From: Entophlyctis helioformis
Taxonomy: Eukaryota; Chytridiomycota; Chytridiomycetes; Chytridiales; Chytriomycetaceae
Reading direction: 5' to 3'
DNA: 64,000 nt
Assembly (NCBI GenBank): GCA_025526915.1
Contig: JAHLKH010000001.1
Coordinates: forward strand, 62,001-126,000
Position numbers and translations under genes: made by a program. Shown here piece by piece: positions 54,386 to 64,000 of the stretch. Position 1 is the first letter of the stretch. The number at the start of each line of letters is the position of its first letter. Below the pieces are notes generated by a model, which saw only the letters and a program-made list of their open reading frames with translations, had not been told where the DNA came from and searched no databases.

Positions 54386-57300
54386 TCACAGAAAGAAATC
54401 CATGGGCAAGGTCTCGCTTACCCATTCGTCGTCCTCAACTCCCTCAATCATGTCTTGCGGCAGCGGCCCCTGCTTGGACTCTTCCAGAGCCAGGTCAAAC
54501 ATGGCTCTCATGGTCTGCACACGGATGAGCGATCATACAGCGAGAACATTGTCAGCGCAACAGCCCAGTCACAGCCCAACGGCATCCTCGCACCCTTACC
54601 GCTTCCTTTCGCTCTGCTTCAGACAGCTCTTTGGCCATACTGACTGCCTTCTTGTCCACCTTCTTTTCAACCACAACCTGCGACACTGTAAAAGACATCA
54701 AGGTGTCAACACAGGCTCGCAGATGCGCTACGGCACTAATGCAAAGCATCAGACACATACATGGTACCATGTCAGCCGGTCGCAGGTCGATCCAGTCGAG
54801 CTCGCCCGACGCCCCTCCGACCCATGCATCCGCCGTCACAGCAGCCTTTTCAACGTTGCGTGTCGGTTTGAAGATGTCGTCCTGGAAGTACTCCTTCTGC
54901 AGTCTCGGCACCGTGAACGAGATGCTCTCGATGCCGTTGGGTGTGAGTCTGTAGCCCTTGAGCACCTCGATCGCACGCACATCGCAGGTGCGCTTGGGAA
55001 GCAGCACAAGCGACGTCTGCTGCACGCCGTTTGGTGCAGAGTAGCGAGTCAGAAACACGGGCTTGGCTGCCGACTCGGTCGACTCGACCAGCATGTCGTA
55101 GAACGGGATGACGCTCTCGCCACGACCGGCAAGGACAAGCAGGCCCGTGTCTTGGTCGTACGTGGGAAGCAAGAGCGCCGGCGATGTGTCGAGGGTCGTG
55201 GACGACAAAGGCGTGCCAAGGTTGGATGCGTCGTAAATGATAATCTCGCGCTGACTGCCACTGCATGTTCGGAACCGAGATGCACGTCAGTGTCCAGATG
55301 GGGTGGTGCATGCACACGTGCACCGGACGAGACAACCAAGCATCCGCACGTACCGCGCAAATCCAACAGACAAGAGCCTGCCCGTGTCGCCCATCCACAC
55401 GACACGGGCTGCCTTTGCGCCATCGTGCGCAGGCCCCTGTTGCAGAGCCTCGCCTGTCCGACAATTGAACGTGCGGATCGTCTTGTCACGCACAACAACA
55501 GCCAAGCGGTCTCCGGTTGGACTGAACGCCATGCTGAGCGCCTGATCAGGGAGCGCCATGGATGCAACGGATGTCTTGGAGCGCAGGTTCCACAACTTGA
55601 TCAGCGGCGTGCCCATCTCTGGCGAGTACGTCAGCACCACATCCGAGGCCGTTGGATGAAACAGGGCAAGCACCACGCGCGCGTTGTGCGCCAGGACGTT
55701 GTCTTGGGTTTCAATCAGATCCTCGGCAAGGCCGCCATCGGGAAGGATAAACGTGCGAATGCGGCCGTCGTCGCAGGCAGTCAACACTCGGTTCTCGTTG
55801 AATGGATCAAACTTGAAGTCGAGCAGGTCGCTGCCATTGACAATGCATGGGATGCGCGCTGGAAGGCGGCCCTTTTGGCTCGTTGGCCAGATGCCAATGC
55901 GGCCGCCAGGGCCCGCCATGGCGAACGCAAGAAACTTGGTGTTGGCCTGGAAGGCGTCAGACTCGTTGGGGAGATTGATGCTGAGGCCCTTGAGGTCTTC
56001 AAACTCGGCGCTGGGCTTGCCAGCCACAAAGCGGTACGGCGAGTGCTTTGGCAGGCTTACGAACTTGGCCGTTGGTGCTGTCTTGCCTGTTCCGTCACCT
56101 CCAAACGCGCCGGCAGGAGGCTGCGCAGTGGGTGCAGCGGCCGTGCCTGCGGCCGATGATGGAGTCGGAATGCTTACTGCAGGCGTGTTGGTGGGCGTTG
56201 GAGCCACCATAGAAATAGGCGCTGGGCTTGTGGCCGATGGCGATGGGTACGTGGAAAGCATGCTGACTGGCGGCGGCTGTCCGTGGCTGGAAGCGGCAGT
56301 GCCAGCAGACACCGATCGGCGGTCATTCACGGCGATGCTAGGCGGTGCCTTGGTCACCATTGCAGCACGTTTGGCCGGATCCAGCGTGACAGACCGCTGG
56401 ATCTTGGTCTCGCCAGCAAGCCATTCGGATGCCGACAGAGCAGCCTCATTGGCACGCGTGTCTGGAAAGATGTCTCCATGGAAGTCGGCATGCGTCTTCC
56501 GTGGGACGACAGCAGACACAGGGACAATGCCTGATCCGTCCGATGCGACGCTGAGGATGCGTGCAACCTCGCACTCCATCACATCCAGTCCAAGCTTTGG
56601 GACCAGGCAGGCACCAGTGAATGACGTGTTGCTCGTGAATGGAATGCCGGATGCATCAACGGGTGCACTTGGGTTGTCTGTCTTGAGCTCAAGCCATCGG
56701 ATGTTTGTGTCGCCCTATAATGCAGCCGAGAAAGAAGCAGCCAAACCATTAGCCATGGCTGGCATCCCTTGATAGGCCGAGACAGGTTTGCTTCATCTCT
56801 TACCTTTCCAGCGAGGAACAGCATGCCCGTGTCGGCATCATACAGTGGCGTAAGGATGCCGGGCGACGTGTCAACCTTGTTCATGACCAGTGGCTGTGCC
56901 AAGTTGCGCACATCCCACACCGCATACTCTGTTTGGATGCACATGTCGGAGCACAAGCCCAACGTTCGGCCATTGGAAGCGTACATGAGCAAGTGCAGCT
57001 GAGACTGCAAAGTGCATAGCAAGCACCACAATCCATCGAGGATCGCGACACCTACCTCGGTCACGCCGAGCATTGAAGCCCGTTGAGAATAGCATGTCGG
57101 TCACGCCGGCCCACACCACGCGACTGGGCTTGATGCCGTTGTGTGCTTCAACAGACTGCCAGGGACGTGTTTGTCAGCGCAGTAGACAGTGAGGATCAGA
57201 TCTGTCAGCCATAGCTGGAATAGATGGCGCAGTCTATCGGCGTACCTTGACAGATGTCTTGCCAGATCGCGGGTCATAAACACGCAGCAGATTGTCCTTG

Positions 57301-58203
57301 CCAATCGAAGCCAGAAGAGCGCCATCATCCTTCCTGCCAAAGGACATGCATGGCGAGTGGGAGAGCAGCAGGACGCCTGTCAGCTGCGATCACGAGTGCA
57401 ATCCACCAGTGATGTTGGCTACTGGTGGATCTACTCACCAGCTCAGTGTCTGGACATGGTCGCATCCGCCGTCCAGAACAAGGGCGGCAGCGCTTGCTTG
57501 CTGCACGTTCCAGATGCGGATGTCGCCGCCAGAGCTGATCGCAAGCAGATCTTGGGCAGTCGGATGGAAGAGCACATTCTCGATGCGCTTGGCCTCGGCA
57601 GGCAGTGTGGCGAGCAGCTGCGCACCAACGCCACCAACGCCACCATTACCATCGCCTGAGCCTCCATTGGGATCGTTTGCCGCAGGCAGGCCGGATCGCG
57701 GGACCGACCACAGCTTGGCCACGCCGTCCTCGCCGCCGATGCCAAGTAATGGAGCGTCATTGGCATGCCAGCGAGCCCAGTCGATGTCGCTCACTGCAGA
57801 TCCGTTGTGGAGCTGCGGCGGGGTGTCGATGCGGCCAGTGCTCGACAGAGGCAAGATGCCCACGGCTGCACCGCCGGTGCCGGCGCGAAAGGCCACAAGC
57901 TCAGGCGTGGCCTTGATGGGGCAAGGGTCTGTGCCACTGGCGTGAACAGCGCCGCTTGCACTAGCGAACTGGAAGCAGTTCTGGTGGCCATCGAGCCGCC
58001 ATGATCAGACGGTGGCATGGCGCAAGTCACAGCAGATGAGGCGTCTGTCAGCCAGAAAGCAAGCAAGCCTGCCAGCCCAGCCTGCCAGCCAGGCAGCAGT
58101 CTATACTGGCCTGTACACAAGGACGGTGCAGGCCATACCTCTCGCTTTGCCGCAGACACGACCGAGTTGCGGTACTTGGACAGGTTGCCAAAGCGACGAG
58201 ACA
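54386..58203 (-). CDS. Coronin-7 type tandem beta-propeller protein
   Basis: The start at 58203 gives 'MSRRFGNLSKYRNSVVSAAK', the coronin N-terminal signature. Two WD40/coronin units follow in many exons. The first includes 'LLGIGGEDGVAKLWSVPRSG', 'IENVLFHPTAQDLLAISSGG' and 'YAVWDVRNLAQPLVMNKVDT'. The second includes 'KHSPYRFVAGKPSAEFEDLK', 'LDFKFDPFNENRVLTACDDG' and 'LFHPTASDVVLTYSPEMGT', then 'DQDTGLLVLAGRGESVIPFY'. A Lys/Glu-rich segment and the acidic-Trp ending 'IEGVEDDEWVSETLPMDFFL' close the protein at 54386. Coronin-7/POD1 lacks the trimeric coiled coil and works in Golgi trafficking and actin regulation; the acidic Trp motif resembles Arp2/3-binding tails. A Pro/Thr-rich linker joins the two propellers. 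It is divergent from WDR63 across 146 bp. Confidence 0.88.
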
Positions 58204-58349
58204 TGATGCGGAAGGTGGCAAGCAGCCGTTCGCGCACAACGTCCAACCACGGCGTCACATGACCTCACGTGACTAGAGGCGGTGCCTGCCACAACCGCGT
58301 CAACAACCCTTGACCCGCCCGCCCGAGACCGCATCGGCAACACGACGCC
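58204..58349. promoter_or_regulatory. Divergent promoter, coronin-7 / WDR63
   Basis: These 146 bp lie between divergent start codons. A 'cgtcacatgacctcacgtgac' stretch at about 58253-58273 carries a CACGTGA E-box-like core, similar to the one upstream of calnexin. No experimental meaning is claimed. Confidence 0.35.
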
Positions 58350-61300
58350 ATGGACGCCTCCGAAAACAAAGCGTCATCCAAGGCGCCGTCAAAGGCCTCG
58401 TCGAGAGTCGACCTGAACAAGGGCAGCAAGACCGACATCTCGCCCTCGTCGCGCACTGCCAGCAAGACCAAGCTGTCGTCGCGAGTCGGCTCGCGAGTCA
58501 CGCTCGTCGACCCGGCTGCCGACGGCTCTTCTGGTGCAGCCTTGGCCTCGTCCGCCAAGAGTCTTTCAAAGGGTGCCCTCAACGACAATGCTGCCGAGCC
58601 GCCCGTGTCGCGACAGAGCCGCCTCAAGTCGCAGCCCAACATCGCCGAAGAGCCCAGCGGAGACGTTTCTGGCACGTCTCGGACGCCTGGCAGCAACAAT
58701 GCCAGCAACGCGCTCGTTGCCGCGACAAGCGCTGGCTCATCGGCGCCAGGAACAGCTCCCGAGGCGAACGCGAATGCGCTGTACTACTCTGACGAGAAGC
58801 TCGAGGGCATCTTCCCAATGTTCTTGACGGGCATGACGCAGGATCTGTTCAAGGTCAAGATCGGCGAAGACGTCACCACAGAAAAGATGTTCCGGATCAT
58901 CCCAAAGTCGGACCTCATGAGCGATATCCAAGCTCGCCTTGCCATTTCCGACTTTTACCCTGCCAAAGCACTCATTTTGGTAGGCTTCTCTTGCCCACGT
59001 GCATCGCAGGCTGCTTCATACCACACCTTGCCAGTGCCGTCTGAGCGGCCACGACGGCGTGCATTTTGGTGTGCTGAACTCGCATTGGGCAAACAAACTC
59101 ATGGCCTACGCATTGCCACGACAGCAATTCCCCAAAGAAGAGATGCTGCTGCACTATGATCCAGAGTACAAGTATGGTCAGAACTTTTTCCTGTGTGTGT
59201 CGCCCGAGACCATGGACGCCATCATCAATGTAAGTGCTGCAACGTTGATGGGGTTGTGCTCACATCCATTATTGCAAACAGCTTACCCACCAATGGCACG
59301 AACGTGGCCTGCAGCCGATTGTCAAGGAAGAGGTATCAGAGCAGGCAGGAGTGTCTGAAAAGACAGAGCGTGTGCGTGTTTGGAAAACTTGGGCAGTGAC
59401 AAGGAGATTGAGATGGAGCGCGTCAGGAACACCCGCGAGCTCGTACGTTGCACATGCCCACGTTAGAACAATGTGCTTTCTATGCCGGATGCAAACTCAA
59501 ACTGCGTGCTCGCACGAATTGGTGGTCATACAGGTGACAATCAAAGCGTCGAGGAAGCGAGGCGAGTTCAAGAACATGTGCAAGTTTGGCGACCGCGATG
59601 CGCATGACGGATTCTTGGAATGCCGACCATATCGTGACGCAAACTACGATCTGATCCGGATGGAAGTCAACATGGCTGTCCAGGCAAGACATTCAACGTC
59701 TTTGATATGCACTGCATCTGCCCGCCAACCATTAGTTGCGCACTAACGCACTGGACTGCCAGGCTGTTCCCGAGCTCGTCAACACATCGGCGCAAACGGC
59801 ATGGTTCAGGCCCATCAATTTTGCTTGCCAGTACGAGCCAGCCATCATGCCAAGAGATGAGCAGGACTACATTATCCACTCGTCCAGCATGAGCGACTTT
59901 CTGCAGACGGTCGCTGTTCGATTCGAGCAGGGTCTCCAGCAGAACACGCTCACCAACATCTTCCGCGACGACTACACACACCTTGGCGAAGAGGAAATGA
60001 CTTTGGAGCAAGGTGCTCACACCGTGCTGCAGGTGGGCAATGTTTCCTTGGTCTCCAAGCGATTCTTATCCGTCCTGCTTGGACTGCATGCCTTTACATC
60101 TGACTCGCTCCTTCTCATTGTTCATGCATTTCCAGGAGTATCAATCGTTTACAGATCTTGTCCATAGCAAAGATCGCTGCATATCTTGCATCGACTGGCA
60201 TCCGGCCCAGAAAGGTCTGGCTGTATAGCACTGTCTTGTGCCAATCTCGCCTGGCACAATGTTGGCCAATTTGGGTGCTCATCGTGCTTTGGCTCTTGCA
60301 GGTGTTCTTGCCATCTCATGCACGCAGCGAGTGTCGTTTGAAGAGCGCGTCGAGCATGGCTTCAATGTGCGCTCAAAGCAGTCACTCATCATTGTGTGGA
60401 GCTTCCACGATCCAATCCATCCGCAGGTACGACTGTGCTGGGGCAGTGTGCATCGCGTGCTGCTCAACAGGCCAAACTACCAAGGTTGTGGCCGACGATC
60501 CAGCACTGACATTGAGCAACCAACTGATTGTCTGTCTGGGGCGGGCTGACGGCAGCTCATCTTGGAAGCGCCAGAGGACGTCCATGCTTTCCGGTTCAAC
60601 CCGGTTGACCCAAACATTGTTGTTGGAGGATGTGCCAACGGACAGATTGTGCTCTGGGACATTTCCGAGTACCAAGACAAGCTCAAGTCTGCGCGCAAAA
60701 CTGACGGCGAAGGGGTTGGTGCAGGCAGCGATGAGAGCAAAGATCGCCAGGTCGAGACCCCAGTTCTCAAGTACAGCGTCGTGTCCTCGATTGAAGCCAG
60801 CCATCGGGCAGCAATCATGGACATCCACTGGCTTCCTCAAAACTTTGAAGTAAGTGTGCGCCGCTGATGATTGGCCGAGAGCCACAGTGGGCAGAGTGTG
60901 AGCAACTTACAGCCTTGATCTGCGGAAATTGACGACAGCTTGCAAGCAACGGCGAGCCTCTTGAGCATGGCGACAATGGCCATAAACAGCTGCTGACAGC
61001 GTCGCTCGATGGCACCATTGCGTTTTGGGACTTGCGATTCAAAAAAGACTGGCGATCACTCGATCTCGCATGGCGACCCTTCCTGCGGGTAAGCAGCGAT
61101 CCCCATAGCACATGAAATGCCGTTTGGTGGATGCTGGTCTGCCGCTGCTGACCCTATTGTACCAGGTTCCGTTGAGCGCACTTGACAACACCTACGATTA
61201 CAGCCTGACCAAAGTCAGCGTGCGCGCATCGTTGCTGGAAAAGACCAAAAATGGTATGGGCCATGTTGGAGATAGAACCCTTTGTGCTGACACGTGTGCT

Positions 61301-62802
61301 CACATGGCATCATGGCATCATGGCATCAGCCGACACGGAGGGTTCTCAGAGAGATGCACCGTCGAGCGCTGGAAAGGAAAAGGAAAAGGCGCCACCAGCA
61401 CAAAAGCCGTGGACGTCCAAGTTCTACTGCGCCACGGAAGAGGGCGACCTGATTTACTCTGACTGGATTGCAGAAAAGACGACCGAAGAAAAGGGCAAGT
61501 CTACATTGCTCAACTGTCCATGGGGGGGGGCATCTGCACACACGACTACACAATGGTGTGCTGTCTGCTGACCCCATCTCTCTGATGCCCTGCTTGCATC
61601 CCCGATACCTGCTGTTTGCGCTGCCGCTGCGACAATGACGTTGGCGATCCGCGGCCTCTGATGTTCTTGGCAATCCAGCCTCGCGTGTGGAGACGGCGTT
61701 TAGCATGCACTATGGGCCAATGAGTGACCTGCAGCGGTCACCATTCTTCCCTGACATCCTGCTGAGCGTCGGCGGATGGTCGTTCCATATCTGGAAGGAA
61801 AAAACAACGGTGAGCTGCGCAGGATATCCCAGCACGAGCCTGGGTACAGACGCCAGCCTAACCAAGCATGCGCGTGCCAAAACAGACGGGCCCGCTTGTT
61901 TCCAGTGCGCCAGCGCCAGCCTATCTGATTGCTGGCCATTGGAGCCCAACGCGTCCAGGGGTGTTTTACATTGGTCGTGCCGATGGCGTCCTTGAAGTGT
62001 GGGATCTCCTGGACACATCGCATGCACCGTCAACGACGCAGAACATTACATCAACGGCCATTTCGAACCTGCAGATTCACCAGTATGGCGGTAAGTCCTG
62101 GGAAGTCTCCGCGGTTGTCCATGATCGGATAAGTATTGATGTTCGTGTTCACTCGCGCGATGGCGGAAATGCAGGCAAATCAAGTACTGGCCAGCAGTTT
62201 ATAGCTGCTGGCGACGACGCAGGCACGCTGCACATTCTGGAGATCCCACGTAATTTGCAGAAACAGTCCAAGAATGAGGTTTGTTTTGTTCACAATGTCC
62301 CGTTGCACGCTTCATCGTACTAGTTTGCTTGCACCAACACCTTGGCGTGCCTAGAAATCTGTGATTAGCGCCTTTTTCGAGAGAGAGGGTCGTCGGCTTG
62401 CTTACAGCAACGGCCGCAAACAGCAACGCGTCCGCGAGCGCGCTGGATTTGAAGCAGCGTTGCTTGAGGCCACGGCATCTGTACGTTTCTGGAGATGTGT
62501 GGCTTGGACATGTATGGCTTCAAAGCAGATCTGCCCGCCAAGCTCATTAACCATGCTGGCAACGATTGATCTGGAACCTCATTCCATGGCGCAATGACTG
62601 ACAGGCTGCAAAGGCAGCGGCGGCAGCGGCAGCGGCGGCCCCCAAGCCAGAAGCAACAGCAGCAGTGGCGGCAGAAGGCCAATCAGCGCCTGCACCTGCA
62701 ACGACCGCAGCCGACGACGAGGAAGACAAGGCAGAGCAAGAGTTTCTCAAGCTTGAGCGCGCATTTTTGGAGGCAGAGGGACTGATCGCCGCCCCGATCT
62801 AG
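58350..62802 (+). CDS. DNAI3: Axonemal dynein intermediate chain, WDR63/DNAI3
   Basis: Exon 1 (58350-58979) encodes a Ser/Lys-rich lead and then 'LEGIFPMFLTGMTQDLFKVK', 'EDVTTEKMFRIIPKSDLMSD' and 'IQARLAISDFYPAKALI'. Exon 2 (59125-59229) gives 'EEMLLHYDPEYKYGQNFFLC'. These blocks match the N-terminal half of human WDR63. Then come 'VTIKASRKRGEFKNMCKFGD', 'QTAWFRPINFACQYEPA', 'MSDFLQTVAVRFEQGLQQN', and a WD40 propeller ('CISCIDWHPAQKG', 'AFRFNPVDPNIVVGGCANGQ', 'QLLTASLDGTIAFWDLRFKK', 'PFFPDILLSVGGWSFHIWKE', 'RPGVFYIGRADGVLEVWDLL'). An Ala/Glu-rich tail ends at 62802. The protein is an intermediate chain of inner-arm dynein in the axoneme, strong evidence for a flagellated organism. About fifteen exons were followed; a few middle edges are approximate. 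Confidence 0.88.
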
Positions 62803-62856
62803 ATTTCATTCAACCAAAGCCTTTGATGGGCCAGTATGTGGACTGGGCTCACCGAT

Positions 62857-62862
62857 AATAAA
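62857..62862 (+). terminator. Candidate polyadenylation signal of WDR63
   Basis: AATAAA occurs 55 bp after the WDR63 stop and before the preferred BUB2 start at 62914. This also argues against the earlier BUB2 ATG at 62836. Confidence 0.4.
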
Positions 62863-62913
62863 GTTGAGGCGACCAGTGTTGACGCGGTTGGCAACAGACG
62901 CGACAACACGAGC

Positions 62914-63948
62914 ATGTCCTCGAAAGCGCCGTGGAACTCGAGCACCAAGGTGGTAAAGGGCGACAAGAAGCGGACACCCAATAGACAACAAGCTTCATCA
63001 TCGCCATCGCCGTCCCTGTCGTCTGCAGGCGGTCCTGCGGTCGCTGCAACAAGCGTGTCCGTAGCCCAAGCTGCAAGCACTGCACTTGGCCATTCGCCTT
63101 TGAAGCCTCTTCAAGCTGCCCACGCCTCGGGAGATGCAGTTCCTTTCATGACGGAGGCAGGCCTGGCGGGAGCTTCCGCATCGACAGAGTTGATGGCAGC
63201 AGGAGCAGTAGCAGCATCAGCAGCCAATCCTCCAGCAGCAAGCGCAGCCGCAGCAGCAGAGTCGACACACGGTGCAAACAGCACCGGAAAGCGCGGCAAG
63301 CAGCCTGGTCCCGGTTCAGTTGCAGGTCCAGTTTCCGGCCCAAGTCCAGTCCAACATGCTCCCCAGCCAACCAGAAGGGCAGCCTCTTCGCAACCGTCGA
63401 GCGGCCTGACGTCAGGCGGCGCAGGAACGCATTCTTCTGCGTCCCAACGGACGTCGGCCACGTGTGCCAATGCGGATCCACAAACGGACGCCGTCCATGA
63501 GTACGTTGAGATTATCACATCGCGCAACACAAACGATCGCGAACTGCGCGAGTCGCTTAGACGATTGCGGCACCTTATCCTGTCAAAAGGAATTCCAGAC
63601 ACTGCTCGAGTGGGTTGGGTCATGCTTGTTTGCGGTTGTGCAAGTCAGTCCAATAGACAGCCTAACCAACCGACTTGGACGATTGCATTGGTGGCAATGT
63701 GCAAACCACGTAGGAGAACAATGGCCATGGCTGCAACCTTCGCGGGCGTGTCTGGAAAGCACTGCTGAGCATTTACCGCGTGAATGCGCTGGAGTACGCG
63801 ACGCTTGTGCAGCGCGGGCCATGCTCTGTAGCAGAAAAGATACAAAACGACACGTTCCGTACACTCATGACAGACAAGGGATTCCAGAGTCGCGTCAGCA
63901 ATGACATGCTTCTTCGTGTCTTGAATGCCTTTGTTTGGAAAGCGCAGG
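62914..63948 (+). CDS. BUB2: Bub2-type TBC GTPase-activating protein, N-terminal part (runs past window)
   Basis: Exon 1 (62914-63609) encodes 'MSSKAPWNSS', then about 180 residues rich in Ala, Ser and Pro, then 'SLRRLRHLILSKGIPDTAR'. Exon 2 (63714-63948) continues 'ENNGHGCNLRGRVWKALLSI', 'YRVNALEYATLVQRGPCSVA', 'EKIQNDTFRTLMTDKGFQSR' and 'VSNDMLLRVLNAFVWKAQ'. These are the opening blocks of the TBC domain in BUB2 and its fission yeast relative Cdc16. Bub2 with Bfa1 inactivates the Tem1-type GTPase at spindle poles to delay mitotic exit. The catalytic Arg and Gln fingers lie beyond the window. Yeast Bub2 begins almost directly at the first block, so the N-terminal extension is unusual. A GTATTTGC donor at 63949 starts the next intron. 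Confidence 0.85.
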
Positions 63949-64000
63949 GTATTTGCATTGCGTGGCCGGTGTCTGCTTTGGACAAGCTGAATTTGTCTGC

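Noticed and set aside
54402..56159. Plus-strand open frame of 585 codons
   Set aside because: It is antisense to coronin-7 exons that show clear WD40 sequence. Its composition is Arg/His/Cys-rich with no motif.

Overview
The window is eukaryotic DNA, GC-rich and gene-dense. It has many short spliceosomal introns (mostly 50-130 bp) and short intergenic gaps. The gene set is fungal: an Opi1-type repressor, a copper-fist regulator, the Bub2 GAP, a YqjM-type old yellow enzyme and the SKI2 helicase. Two genes point to a cilium or flagellum: an LEKR1-like coiled-coil protein and the axonemal dynein intermediate chain WDR63/DNAI3. The best reading is a nuclear contig of a flagellated (zoosporic), early-diverging fungus such as a chytrid. 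Genus and species cannot be read from the sequence alone.

Layout. 1-3059 (+): the 3' end of ATG5, then a glutamine-rich membrane protein with an acetyltransferase-like C-terminus. 3374-8761 (-): a multipass receptor/channel-like membrane protein and calreticulin. 8979-17999 (+): the SKI2 RNA helicase, sharing a promoter gap with calreticulin, then a long Ala/Ser/Pro-rich protein with FG-like motifs. 18021-20261: an unannotated-looking element with perfect 227-bp terminal direct repeats and a likely 6-bp target duplication, reading best as a non-autonomous LTR retrotransposon on the minus strand. 20501-24762 (-): the NTA1-type amidase and the LEKR1-like protein, which overlap by an ATGA. 25192-30999 (+): thioredoxin, aldo-keto reductase, old yellow enzyme and a monocarboxylate-type transporter. 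31220-37642 (-): the copper-fist factor and the Opi1 homologue. 38615-42876 (+): presequence protease in 16 exons. 43111-49250 (-): a RhoGEF and a helical protein of unknown function. 49373-54219 (+): calnexin and a Cys/Met-metabolism PLP enzyme. 54386-58203 (-): coronin-7. 58350 to the end (+): WDR63/DNAI3 and the first part of BUB2.

These are mostly unrelated housekeeping genes, not a pathway cluster. Shared themes are ER protein folding (calreticulin and calnexin), redox chemistry (thioredoxin, AKR and OYE lie adjacent), transcriptional control by lipid and copper status, and flagellar assembly.

The most unusual features are the LTR-like element, several GC-AG introns supported by conserved protein reading, the 4-bp overlap of two protein genes, a copper-fist factor with a very cysteine-rich tail, and apparent one- or two-base deletions in calnexin that could be sequencing errors or real damage. 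Exon boundaries were placed by hand from GT/GC-AG signals and protein-family continuity. Whole-gene spans are safer than individual splice sites.
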